Of a stretch of DNA of 34,141 nt, positions 16,322 to 23,274 are shown piece after piece. Position 1 is the first letter of the stretch, and each line of letters begins with the position of its first letter. The notes beneath the pieces are model-generated. The model ran no database searches, had not been told where the DNA came from, and saw nothing but the letters and a program-made list of their open reading frames with translations. Origin of the DNA: Candidatus Daviesbacteria bacterium RIFCSPLOWO2_01_FULL_39_12 (GTDB taxonomy: Bacteria; Patescibacteriota; Microgenomatia; Daviesbacterales; UBA10151); NCBI GenBank assembly GCA_001776905.1, contig MFDM01000023.1, forward strand, positions 1 to 34,141, given 5' to 3'. The position numbers and the translations under genes were made by a program.

Positions 16322-17513
16322 TTAACACCTTTTCTACAGCCTCCCTGTCTAACCAAGGTAGCTCTTTTTTTCCATCTAAATTCATTGATCTTTCGTGGCC
16401 TTTGCCAAAAATCCCCACCGTGTCTGTCTCCTTGGCTAAACTATTAATTGCAAAGTCTATGGCCTCTCTTCTGTCTTCCACCACAAATAAATTTGTTCCC
16501 AATTTGGCGCCTATTTTTAATGCACCTGCCACAATTTGTTTATTTATCTCACTTAACTCCCCCCTGGGATCTTCGGCAGTTACCACTGTTATATCAGCAA
16601 AGGAAGCTGATACCTGCCCCATTAAAAATCTTTTTCCCACATCTCTTTTACCTGCGCAACCAAATACTGCTATCAGTTTGCCTTTTGTTTGCTGTTGCAA
16701 TGTTTTTAAAGCTTGCCCTAAAGCATTTGGCGTATGAGCAAAATCAACCACAACTGTGATCCCTCTTTTATTTTTAATCTCCTCCATTCTCCCTTCTAAT
16801 GCTGAAAAATTTTCTAACACTCCTTGGGCAATTTTTCTATCTATATCTAAACAAAAAGCCACAGCTAAAGCTGCCAAAGCATTCTCCAGATTATAATCAC
16901 CGGGGACTTTAAGTTTCAATTTTAAATCTTTTTGACTAAAATCTCCTTTGCTCAATCCGAAAGTTAATGTCTTACGCATAATCAATTGCTTAAGATTTTG
17001 ATTGATGATGGCAAATTTTACATCTTTTATTAGCTTTAATTTAGCCTGAAAATAGTTTTCCCAACTTTTATGATAATCCAAATGTTCATGGGTAATATTG
17101 GTAATCACTCCCACCTCAAAATTAATTCCCCAAAATCTATACTGGTTCAAAGCATGCGATGTCACCTCCAAAACTAAAAATTTATCTCCGGCGTCCTTGG
17201 CCTGACGGGCAAACTTTTGCACCATAAAAGGATTGGGAGAGGTGACATGAAAACCTGTGTCATATGTTTTTCCACCAACAAAGGCATTAATGGTGGAAAC
17301 CATGGAAACTTTCTTCCCAGCTATCTTTAATATCTGATAAATCATATTGGTGGTGGTGGTTTTTCCATCAGTGCCAGTCACTCCAATAACAGCCATTCCC
17401 CCGGTGGGGGAACCATAAAAAACATTGGCCAAAAAGGCCAAAGGTAGATGATAAAAATTATTAATGATCCATTGTGGCACAATGGAGCGTAATAACTGCT
17501 TCATTGAAGCCAA
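16314..17513 (-). CDS. murE: UDP-MurNAc-dipeptide ligase MurE, no N-terminal UMP domain
   Basis: MurE adds the third amino acid to UDP-MurNAc-L-Ala-D-Glu. The ATP site TGTDGKTTT is at 46-54, TSPNPF at 91-96, LEVTSHALNQYR at 115-126, GRMEEI at 241-246, VDFAHTPNAL at 256-265 and GKGHE at 370-374. The third-residue motif is AEDPRGE (313-319). The Arg equals that of the meso-DAP-type DNPR motif, which hints at DAP, but the motif is not canonical. At 399 aa with the P-loop at residue 46 instead of about 110, the N-terminal UDP-binding domain is absent. A perfect 7-bp hairpin (17396-17412) encodes SPTGG just before the ATP domain. It overlaps murB by 8 nt and lies 30 nt after ftsI. Confidence 0.92.
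   Translation of the reverse strand: MASMKQLLRSIVPQWIINNFYHLPLAFLANVFYGSPTGGMAVIGVTGTDGKTTTTNMIYQILKIAGKKVSMVSTINAFVGGKTYDTGFHVTSPNPFMVQKFARQAKDAGDKFLVLEVTSHALNQYRFWGINFEVGVITNITHEHLDYHKSWENYFQAKLKLIKDVKFAIINQNLKQLIMRKTLTFGLSKGDFSQKDLKLKLKVPGDYNLENALAALAVAFCLDIDRKIAQGVLENFSALEGRMEEIKNKRGITVVVDFAHTPNALGQALKTLQQQTKGKLIAVFGCAGKRDVGKRFLMGQVSASFADITVVTAEDPRGELSEINKQIVAGALKIGAKLGTNLFVVEDRREAIDFAINSLAKETDTVGIFGKGHERSMNLDGKKELPWLDREAVEKVLNG
17396..17412. repeat. GC-rich hairpin inside murE
   Basis: TTCCCCCGGTGGGGGAA is a perfect 7-bp inverted repeat with a 3-nt loop. It is in frame and encodes SPTGG at the junction between the short N-terminus and the ATP domain of MurE. A related coding (SPSGG, from CCCTCAGGCGGGG) occurs in the O-antigen-ligase-like gene near 31822-31836. 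Confidence 0.4.
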
Positions 17514-17543
17514 TTATAGCAGGTTTTACACACGCCGGTGGAT

Positions 17544-19241
17544 CTATTCATCCGATGCTATTTTGTAGTAAGTAAACAGTTCTTTGGCTATTTCAAAAAA
17601 GGTGGGGGCGGCGGTCTCCGAACCATAAATGGATGTTTGAGGTTGGCTGTAGACTACTATCATGGCAAACTTGGGATTATCAGCCGGCGCAAAACCCACG
17701 AACGAAGCAATGGTTTTATTCGGATCATAATGACCGGCTATGGGAATTTGAGCAGTCCCTGTTTTCCCGGCTATTTTAAATCCCTTCGGTTTGGCCCATT
17801 TAGCCTCACCTTCCGACACAGCCTTCACCATCATCTCCGTGATAACTTTGGCCACTTCTTCTTTGACTGTTTCCCCTACCACCTTGGGGGTTATTTCAAA
17901 AGTCTGATCCTCTTCTACAATACTTTTCACAACATGCGGTTCCATCAGTTTCCCGCCATTTGCCAAAGAAGCAACCGCCGTAATCATTTGAATGGGAGTA
18001 ACAGCAATCCCCTGCCCAAAGGAAGCGGTGGCCACATCAATTTCCCGCCACTGATTTTTTTCCCTTAACGGAGGTAAAGCCTCATCCTGCAGATCAATAT
18101 TTGTTAACTTACCCAATCCAAATTTTTCCAAATATGGATACAGCTTATCCAATCCTAATTTCTGACCAACAAACACCATGCCAGTGTTATCCGAGTGAAC
18201 GATCACATCATTCATGCTCTCTTGAGGAAAATATTTATTGTTCCAGGTTCTGATGGTAAATCCACCCAACTGGATCGGCCCGCTGCAAATCTCACATTTG
18301 CTGTCCGGTTTGACTAAATCCTCATTTAAAGCAGCTGCCATCACCAATACTTTAAAAGTTGAACCCGGCTCATAAGCTTGAGCCACAGCCGGATTTTTAT
18401 AATATTCTGCAGGAAAATTAAAATAGAGTGCCGGATCATAATTTGGATAAGATGCCATAGCCAAAATCGCACCGCTTTTCGGCTCCATTACAACTGCCAA
18501 AGCTTCTTTTGCTCCATATTTTATCAACCCTTTTTTAAGTTCATTCTCCACTATAAATTGAATGCTCCTGTCTAAATTTAAGTGAAGATCTTTGCCGTTT
18601 TTAGCCTGAGTTTGGAAAAAGCTACCGGTCAGAATCGGCAAGCCAAAAGCATCTCTTTCGTTTTTAACAGTTCCCCCCACCCCTTTCAGTTCACCATTAT
18701 AAAAACCCTCCACGCCAAAATATCCTGTGCTTTTATCCCTTTCATCAAAACCGACAAATCCCAAAAGTTGCGCCGAAGATGATCCTTCAGGATAAAATCT
18801 CAAACTGGACAGCTCAAATCCGATACCAGCTAAATTATTCTCTTCAATCTCTTTTTTTGTCTCAACATCAATATTTTTGGCAATTTGCACCCAGTATAAG
18901 TCTTGTGAAAGTTTACTTAAGATATCTCCGGACCAATCATCTGCCTTAGCTTCGTCTTTGATCAGAAATCTGGCCAGTTTTTTTGCTAGAGTCGGTTTGT
19001 CGGCAGAGGATATAGTTTTAGGAAGAGCATACAATAGAAATGCCGGGTTGCTTGATGCCAAAATTGAGCCGTCCGAGAAATAAATATTGCCTCTTTTGGC
19101 CAAGACTTGAGCATTTTCAAAATGCTGCTGCTCAGCTTGAGATTGTAGTTTTTCCGATTGTAATATTTGCCAATAAAAAAGCCTGGAAATTATGGCGATC
19201 AGAAACAAAAAAAATATAGATTTAATCCAAAATATCCGCAT
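17544..19241 (-). CDS. ftsI: Class B penicillin-binding protein FtsI (PBP3-like transpeptidase)
   Basis: This D,D-transpeptidase crosslinks septal peptidoglycan and partners FtsW. There is one N-terminal membrane helix (about 8-28), then the dimerisation/pedestal domain with RGNIYFSDGSILASS (50-64). The penicillin-binding domain has all three active-site motifs: STFK with Ser294 and Lys297, SDN at 350-352, and KTGT at 493-496. Family motifs EPGSTFK, ASFGQGIAVTPIQM and VGFAPADNPKF are present. It is 565 aa with no PASTA domain. It lies 3 nt after the ftsL-like gene and 30 nt before murE, the standard dcw position. Confidence 0.95.
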   Translation of the reverse strand: MRIFWIKSIFFLFLIAIISRLFYWQILQSEKLQSQAEQQHFENAQVLAKRGNIYFSDGSILASSNPAFLLYALPKTISSADKPTLAKKLARFLIKDEAKADDWSGDILSKLSQDLYWVQIAKNIDVETKKEIEENNLAGIGFELSSLRFYPEGSSSAQLLGFVGFDERDKSTGYFGVEGFYNGELKGVGGTVKNERDAFGLPILTGSFFQTQAKNGKDLHLNLDRSIQFIVENELKKGLIKYGAKEALAVVMEPKSGAILAMASYPNYDPALYFNFPAEYYKNPAVAQAYEPGSTFKVLVMAAALNEDLVKPDSKCEICSGPIQLGGFTIRTWNNKYFPQESMNDVIVHSDNTGMVFVGQKLGLDKLYPYLEKFGLGKLTNIDLQDEALPPLREKNQWREIDVATASFGQGIAVTPIQMITAVASLANGGKLMEPHVVKSIVEEDQTFEITPKVVGETVKEEVAKVITEMMVKAVSEGEAKWAKPKGFKIAGKTGTAQIPIAGHYDPNKTIASFVGFAPADNPKFAMIVVYSQPQTSIYGSETAAPTFFEIAKELFTYYKIASDE

Positions 19242-19244
19242 TGC

Positions 19245-19541
19245 CTAGCGAATATATTGTATCTTTTCCACCTTGGAAAATCCAAGTTCAGCTGATTTTG
19301 AGGCCAAAGAGGTCAGCGAAGACTGGGTGGCAATTTGATTTTCTAACAGCTGATTCTCCATTTCCAAACTCTCCTCAAGCTTGGAAATCTTTTCCAATTT
19401 CCCGCCATATAACACCATGTTATTTTGGATCCAGATTTCTAAAATTACCAAAGTTAGGATAAAAAGGAATGAAAATAGAATATATTTTTTACTAAATCCC
19501 TTTTCGTTTTTTACAGGTTCAAATTTTTTAATAATTGTCAT
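19245..19541 (-). CDS. ftsL: FtsL-like division protein
   Basis: This 98-aa bitopic protein has a basic N-terminus (KKFEPVKNEKGFSKK), one membrane helix (about 20-40) and a leucine/glutamate-rich coiled coil (about 48-75), then a short tail ending GFSKVEKIQYIR. Topology, size and position between rsmH and ftsI match FtsL, which forms a coiled coil with FtsB/DivIC and activates the FtsW-FtsI pair. FtsL sequences diverge too far for a motif-based call, so this is a positional and structural assignment. Its ATG overlaps the rsmH stop as ATGA, and ftsI starts 3 nt after its stop. Confidence 0.78.
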   Translation of the reverse strand: MTIIKKFEPVKNEKGFSKKYILFSFLFILTLVILEIWIQNNMVLYGGKLEKISKLEESLEMENQLLENQIATQSSLTSLASKSAELGFSKVEKIQYIR

Positions 19542-20431
19542 AGAAATTTAAAAATCCTCATTTTGGCCGATCTTGATCTGGGATTATTTATGACCTCCCT
19601 CTGATCAGGAACGATCGGTTTTTTAGTTAAAACCTGACCAAATCCGCCAATCTGCCAGTTTCTAAAAGTAGTTTTAACGATCCGATCCTCCAGTGAATGA
19701 TAGCTAATAACCAAAATTGTGCCATTTTTCAAAATTAAATCTTTGACTTGATCTAATCCCTCCTTTAATGCATCTAATTCATCGTTTACAGCAATTCTTA
19801 AGGCTTGAAACACCCTGGTGGCCGGATGAATTCTCCATTCTCTTACTCCGGCTCTTCTGTAAACACCAACCACCAAATCTGCCAAATCTCTCGTGCTTGT
19901 TACCCCCTTTCCCCTTATTTCACGGGCGCGTACCAAAGAATCAGCAATGGCTCGAGAATATTTTTCCTCACCCAAATTTTTAAATAATCCATATAGCTCC
20001 TTTCCTGATAAAGCATTCACTAAATCCAGTGCCCTAACCTCTAAAGTAAGATCCATCCTCATGTCCAAGAGGCCCAATTTGGCGAAAGAAAAACCCCTCT
20101 CGGGGTTCTCAAGTTGCAAACTGGAAACCCCCAGATCAAAAATTGCACCTGCAAATTTCAATCCATTAGTGTCCGTCTGCTGTATTAAATTTTTAATGTC
20201 TCTAAAATTTCCCTGTATTAAAACAAACTTCCCCAATCCCCCGAATCTCACCCTTGCTCTTTCTAAGGCTTGGTGATCAACATCCAAACCAATCACATTC
20301 CCACCCTTTTCTAATATCTCTATAGAGTGTCCTCCATCTCCCAAAGTACAATCCAAATACCACTCCCCGGGCTTCACCTTTAGTGCCTCTATTACTTCCC
20401 TAAGAAGAACAGGCTCATGATACTTTGGCAT
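19538..20431 (-). CDS. rsmH: 16S rRNA m4C1402 methyltransferase RsmH (MraW)
   Basis: RsmH methylates N4 of C1402 in the 16S rRNA decoding centre using S-adenosylmethionine. The 297-aa protein starts HEPVLLREVIEAL and has the SAM site DCTLGDGGHS (27-36) and GLDVDHQAL. Family motifs DLGVSSLQL, RGFSFA..GLLDMRMD, GEEKYSRAIA, HPATRVFQALRIAVNDEL, ISYHSLEDRIVK and NPRSRSAKMR occur in order. It is of normal length. Second gene of the dcw operon, it overlaps the end of mraZ by 17 nt and the ftsL start by 4 nt. Confidence 0.97.
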   Translation of the reverse strand: MPKYHEPVLLREVIEALKVKPGEWYLDCTLGDGGHSIEILEKGGNVIGLDVDHQALERARVRFGGLGKFVLIQGNFRDIKNLIQQTDTNGLKFAGAIFDLGVSSLQLENPERGFSFAKLGLLDMRMDLTLEVRALDLVNALSGKELYGLFKNLGEEKYSRAIADSLVRAREIRGKGVTSTRDLADLVVGVYRRAGVREWRIHPATRVFQALRIAVNDELDALKEGLDQVKDLILKNGTILVISYHSLEDRIVKTTFRNWQIGGFGQVLTKKPIVPDQREVINNPRSRSAKMRIFKFL

Positions 20432-20825
20432 AGTCTCTTTCTATCTCCGTAAGATGCTTTTTCCAAAAATTTTTATTCCAAACCTCAAAATGATCGCCTG
20501 CGCCTATAATTACTACCTCTTCCATAATCCTAGCGTAAGTCAGCAGGGCGGACGGAATGACAAACCGGCCTTGACTATCCAACTCCGCTGGCACGCTGCC
20601 TGAAAACAGATATCTTCTCAAGTATCTGGCCCGTTCTTCTGTTGCTGAAATTTCCAGCTGCCTTTTTGCCTCTTTTTCAAACTCCTCAGGCGAAAATCCC
20701 CAGATGCAATTTTCAAATCCGCGGCTTAAGATTAAATCCTTACCTTTAATTTCTTGTCTGATCTTTTTAGGAAGCACAATTCTTCCTTTGCCTGAAAAGT
20801 TAAGTTGATATTCACCCAAAAACAT
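20415..20825 (-). CDS. mraZ: Transcriptional regulator MraZ
   Basis: MraZ is the DNA-binding regulator that usually heads and controls the dcw cluster, binding tandem TGGGN-type repeats in its own promoter. It is 136 aa with two SpoVT/AbrB-like halves. The first DNA-binding motif is SGKGRIVLP (11-19, Ser replacing the usual Asp) and the second is DSQGRFVIP (83-91). It starts MFLGEYQLNFSGKGR as expected (family: MFxGxxxxxLDxKGRl). An AGAGGA ribosome binding site (20833-20838) lies 7 nt before the ATG but can pair with CCTC next to the start. The matching operator is seen upstream at 20900-20950. It overlaps rsmH by 17 nt. Confidence 0.95.
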   Translation of the reverse strand: MFLGEYQLNFSGKGRIVLPKKIRQEIKGKDLILSRGFENCIWGFSPEEFEKEAKRQLEISATEERARYLRRYLFSGSVPAELDSQGRFVIPSALLTYARIMEEVVIIGAGDHFEVWNKNFWKKHLTEIERDYAKVS

Positions 20826-20838
20826 GAGGACATCCTCT
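20826..20838 (-). promoter_or_regulatory. mraZ ribosome binding site within a small hairpin
   Basis: On the minus strand the Shine-Dalgarno AGAGGA (20833-20838) forms part of GAGGATGTCCTC, in which GAGG can pair with CCTC across a 4-nt loop immediately before the ATG. Most genes here lack a visible ribosome binding site, so this one is notable. Whether the short stem forms is unknown. Confidence 0.4.
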
Positions 20839-20851
20839 TTACCTCGCCGAA

Positions 20852-20869
20852 GTCCCGATTCATCGGGAC
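20852..20869. repeat. Perfect palindrome in the mraZ leader
   Basis: GTCCCGATTCATCGGGAC is an 18-bp sequence with a 7-bp perfect stem, GTCCCGA/TCGGGAC, and loop TTCA. The flanking T and A could extend pairing to 8 bp. It lies between the predicted mraZ promoter and the ATG, so it would fold in the mRNA leader. It is not followed by a T run, so it does not look like a terminator. It may be a dispersed palindromic element or a leader structure. Confidence 0.55.
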
Positions 20870-20888
20870 AAAGACGGGCTTTCTGGGC

Positions 20889-20917
20889 AGAATACCAGGG
20901 TTTTCACCCTTTTTCAC
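20889..20917 (-). promoter_or_regulatory. Candidate promoter of the dcw operon
   Basis: On the minus strand an extended -10, TGGTATTCT (20889-20897), has GTGAAA (20912-20917, 4 of 6 to consensus) 17 bp upstream as -35. The -35 lies within the MraZ repeats, which would suit repression. A TTGACA at 20953-20958 and a TATAGA at 20920-20925 also exist, but they are 27 bp apart, too far to work together. Confidence 0.45.
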
Positions 20918-20950
20918 CATCTATAACCATTTTCCCCCATTTTCACACCA
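20900..20950 (-). promoter_or_regulatory. MraZ operator: five TGG-type direct repeats
   Basis: Read on the minus strand, units start at 20950 (TGGTGTGAAA), 20939 (TGGGGGAAAA), 20929 (TGGTTATAGA), 20919 (TGGTGAAAAA) and 20909 (GGGTGAAAAC). Spacing is 11, 10, 10 and 10 bp, one helical turn. Known MraZ operators are tandem TGGGN/GTGGG-type repeats separated by 5 nt, so both sequence and period fit, directly upstream of mraZ. The third unit is the most divergent. Confidence 0.85.
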
Positions 20951-20997
20951 GTTGTCAAGACCCAAACTAAAACAAAAAGCTATGAGGTGACGAGCAA

Positions 20998-21918
20998 CTA
21001 TTTAGAAGTTAGCACTGCAAATATTCCGGCTCCGTTGGCCGTGGTTTGCAACTTGGATCCGTCTATTTTTGTTTCCAGCTCTTCCCATTTATTTTCAGAG
21101 CTATTGTATCTATAAATTTTGGCATCTGAGGAAGGATTTTCAGACAGCTCGACTGTAACCACCCCCGTAGGCAACTCTTTTGCCACAGGAATATTTAGGG
21201 CATATACCTTCCCTGAAACTGCTTTGCTTGAAGGCAGCTTTGGCACTCCTGTTAGATCACTAATTATCGAGAAACCAACCACTGATAAATCCCCTCTTTC
21301 ATCAGCTACTTTATAGCTAAAGTGGCTATCTAAGGAATTTAAAACGCCCAATGCCACATCTACTTTTTGTAAATGCCATTGGGTAATCATTTTGTAAGTT
21401 TTCTTCCCCTTTCTAATTTTCAAACTAAGCGTGCCGTTTTCCACACCTTTATCATATTTACAAACATTTTTGGAGCAGGACCCAAATAAAATTTCCTGTT
21501 CATACTCGCCTTTCTTATCCTTGGTATCGATGGTACCTGATACACCTCTGTCAATTGAACCTGAGACAGAACCCTCCTCATCAGTGACTTTAATTCCGGA
21601 TACTGTAGTAGTATCTGGCAAAGATGTATATGCCAGCTCATAAGAGATCTCATCATAAGAGGCGGTTCTTTTTAAATTTAAAATTAAAGCATTTCCATCT
21701 CTTCTGGGAAGAAGTAGAGCATATGCACCTTCTGGATCAAAGCTGATATCTATTTCCTCAGCTACACCACCACTGGATGTAAACTTTTGAAAAGTGATGA
21801 AACCTCCAGCAACTATCAGCAGTAATAAGACAATTAAAATGACAGTCATTTTACGTTTTTCGCCAGAAAAAGGAAAGCTTTGCTTATGGACTGTCAAAAA
21901 AACCTTCAATTTATCCAT
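20998..21918 (-). CDS. Hypothetical membrane-anchored extracytoplasmic protein
   Basis: I do not recognise this 306-aa protein. It has a basic cytoplasmic N-terminus (1-23, ending GEKRKM), one membrane helix (about 24-45), then a long beta-rich, Ser/Thr/Gly-rich outer part. Two Cys (CSKNVC, about residues 148-153) could form a disulfide. The last ~45 residues (IYRYNSSENKWEELETKI, then AGIFAVLTSK) resemble the closing segment seen in many secreted beta-sandwich proteins. It starts one base after the glyS stop and is the last gene before the dcw promoter, so it is probably made with recO and glyS. A surface or wall-associated role is inferred from topology only. Confidence 0.75.
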   Translation of the reverse strand: MDKLKVFLTVHKQSFPFSGEKRKMTVILIVLLLLIVAGGFITFQKFTSSGGVAEEIDISFDPEGAYALLLPRRDGNALILNLKRTASYDEISYELAYTSLPDTTTVSGIKVTDEEGSVSGSIDRGVSGTIDTKDKKGEYEQEILFGSCSKNVCKYDKGVENGTLSLKIRKGKKTYKMITQWHLQKVDVALGVLNSLDSHFSYKVADERGDLSVVGFSIISDLTGVPKLPSSKAVSGKVYALNIPVAKELPTGVVTVELSENPSSDAKIYRYNSSENKWEELETKIDGSKLQTTANGAGIFAVLTSK

Positions 21919-21919
21919 C

Positions 21920-23227
21920 CTAATCTATCTTACCATGAAGATATGATTTCAAGTCAACTATCTTTACCCTCTCTTGTTTGGCGCTGTCTCTATCTCTGAC
22001 TGTCACCATTTCATCTTCCAGGCTTTGGAAATCTACTGTCACGCAAAATGGTGTACCAATCTCATCCTGGGAAGCATATCTTCCTCCAATATTTCCCCTA
22101 TCATCCCATGCGCTTATAAAATCCTGTTTTAAATCCTGGTAAATCTTTTTTGCCAAACCCACTAATTTTGGTTTGTTGGCAAGAAGTGGAAAAACAGCCA
22201 CCTTGTACGGTGCTAGTTTTTGATGCAGTTTCAGGATGGTTCGTCCACCTTCTTCAGAATATGCATCGACCAATAAAAACAAAGCTGCCCTATCAACCCC
22301 TCCTGATGTTTCAATAACCCATGGTAAATACTCTTCACCTGTATCCGGATCACGATATTTCATATCCTGACCACTATACTGCTCATGTCTTGACAAATCC
22401 CAATCACCTCTGTGATGTATCCCTTCAAATTCAGACCACCCAAATGGGGAGTTATATTCTATATCAGTGGCTGCCTTGGCATAATGGGCCCGTTCTTTCT
22501 CCTCATGATCTCTAAACCTTAAGTTCTCTTTCTTAATTCCCAAAGATAAATACCAGTCCATTCTTTGTTTCTTCCAGTACTCAAACCACTTTTGATCCTC
22601 TTTTCCTTTAGGATCTATGTAATATTGAATTTCCATCTGCTCAAACTCTCTTGATCTGAAGGTAAAATTTCCCGGGGTAATTTCATTACGAAAAGACTTA
22701 CCAACTTGAGCAATACCAAAGGGAATTTTCACCCTGGTGGAATCTAAAACATTTTTAAAATTAACATGAACTCCCTGGGTAATTTCTCCCCTAAGATAAA
22801 TTTCAGACTGTTTATCTTCTAAAACACCCAGATAAGCCTTAACCAGCAGGTTAAATTTTTGGGGCTGGGTCCACTCTACCTTTCCATCATGGGATTTCTC
22901 GTGTTCTAAAGTCTCACGAGTATGGTCAGCTCTAAATCGCGCGTGGCATACTTTACACTCCACCAACGGATCTGTAAATGCCTCCACATGTCCGGAAGCC
23001 TCCCAAACTTTGGGGTTTAACATGATGGCAGAATCTATCCCCACCATGTCTTCGCGAAGTTGAACCACATCCTTCCACCACTGCCTCTTTATATTGTTTT
23101 TTAACTCTACCCCTAAAGGACCATAATCCCAAGTCCCACCCAAACCTCCGTAAATTTCCGAACCAGGATATATAAATCCCCGTCTTTTACATAAAGCCAC
23201 AATTTTTTGCATTAAATCATCATTCAT
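21920..23227 (-). CDS. glyS: Glycyl-tRNA synthetase, homodimeric class II type
   Basis: The enzyme charges tRNA-Gly. It is the single-chain alpha2 form, not the two-gene alpha2beta2 form. It opens with KRRGFIYPGSEIYGG and TWDYGPLGVELKNNIKRQWW. A CKVC pair (91-94) marks a small zinc-like insertion. Class II motif 2 is seen in GKSFRNEITP and REFEQMEIQYY. Glycine-recognition segments include GWSEFEGIHHRGDWDL, and motif 3 is ETSGGVDRAALFLL. The C-terminal anticodon domain begins APYKVAVFPLL. It is 435 aa. The frame is open to 23272, but that extension is encoded by a palindromic repeat, and AAGG sits 6 nt before the ATG at 23227, which fixes the start. It lies 10 nt after recO. Confidence 0.96.
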   Translation of the reverse strand: MNDDLMQKIVALCKRRGFIYPGSEIYGGLGGTWDYGPLGVELKNNIKRQWWKDVVQLREDMVGIDSAIMLNPKVWEASGHVEAFTDPLVECKVCHARFRADHTRETLEHEKSHDGKVEWTQPQKFNLLVKAYLGVLEDKQSEIYLRGEITQGVHVNFKNVLDSTRVKIPFGIAQVGKSFRNEITPGNFTFRSREFEQMEIQYYIDPKGKEDQKWFEYWKKQRMDWYLSLGIKKENLRFRDHEEKERAHYAKAATDIEYNSPFGWSEFEGIHHRGDWDLSRHEQYSGQDMKYRDPDTGEEYLPWVIETSGGVDRAALFLLVDAYSEEGGRTILKLHQKLAPYKVAVFPLLANKPKLVGLAKKIYQDLKQDFISAWDDRGNIGGRYASQDEIGTPFCVTVDFQSLEDEMVTVRDRDSAKQERVKIVDLKSYLHGKID

Positions 23228-23237
23228 ATTCGCCTTG

Positions 23238-23274
23238 TCATTGCGAGCCCCGCCGCAGGCGGAGCGTGGCAATC
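23238..23274. repeat. Palindromic repeat element at the recO-glyS junction
   Basis: The element runs from TCATTGCGAG to GTGGCAATC. Outer arms ATTGC (23240-23244) and GCAAT (23269-23273) enclose a perfect inner stem CCGCC (23250-23254) GCA GGCGG (23258-23262). It is very GC-rich against an AT-rich background. It looks like the TCATTGCGAG...GGCAATC class of dispersed palindromes found in several bacterial groups (my recollection of the type, not checked). It encodes the last eleven residues (IATLRLRRGSQ) and stop of recO. Confidence 0.75.

Noticed and set aside
20092-20107. Perfect hairpin AACCCC-TCTC-GGGGTT in rsmH
   Set aside because: It encodes the invariant PERGFSF motif of RsmH, so conserved codons explain it; not counted as an inserted element.
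20920-20958. TTGACA (20953-20958) paired with TATAGA (20920-20925) as the mraZ promoter
   Set aside because: The spacing is 27 bp, far from 16-18 bp; the extended -10 at 20889-20897 is a better candidate.
23228-23272. N-terminal extension of glycyl-tRNA synthetase
   Set aside because: Encoded by the palindromic repeat and overlapping the end of recO; the family N-terminus and an AAGG site support the start at 23227.
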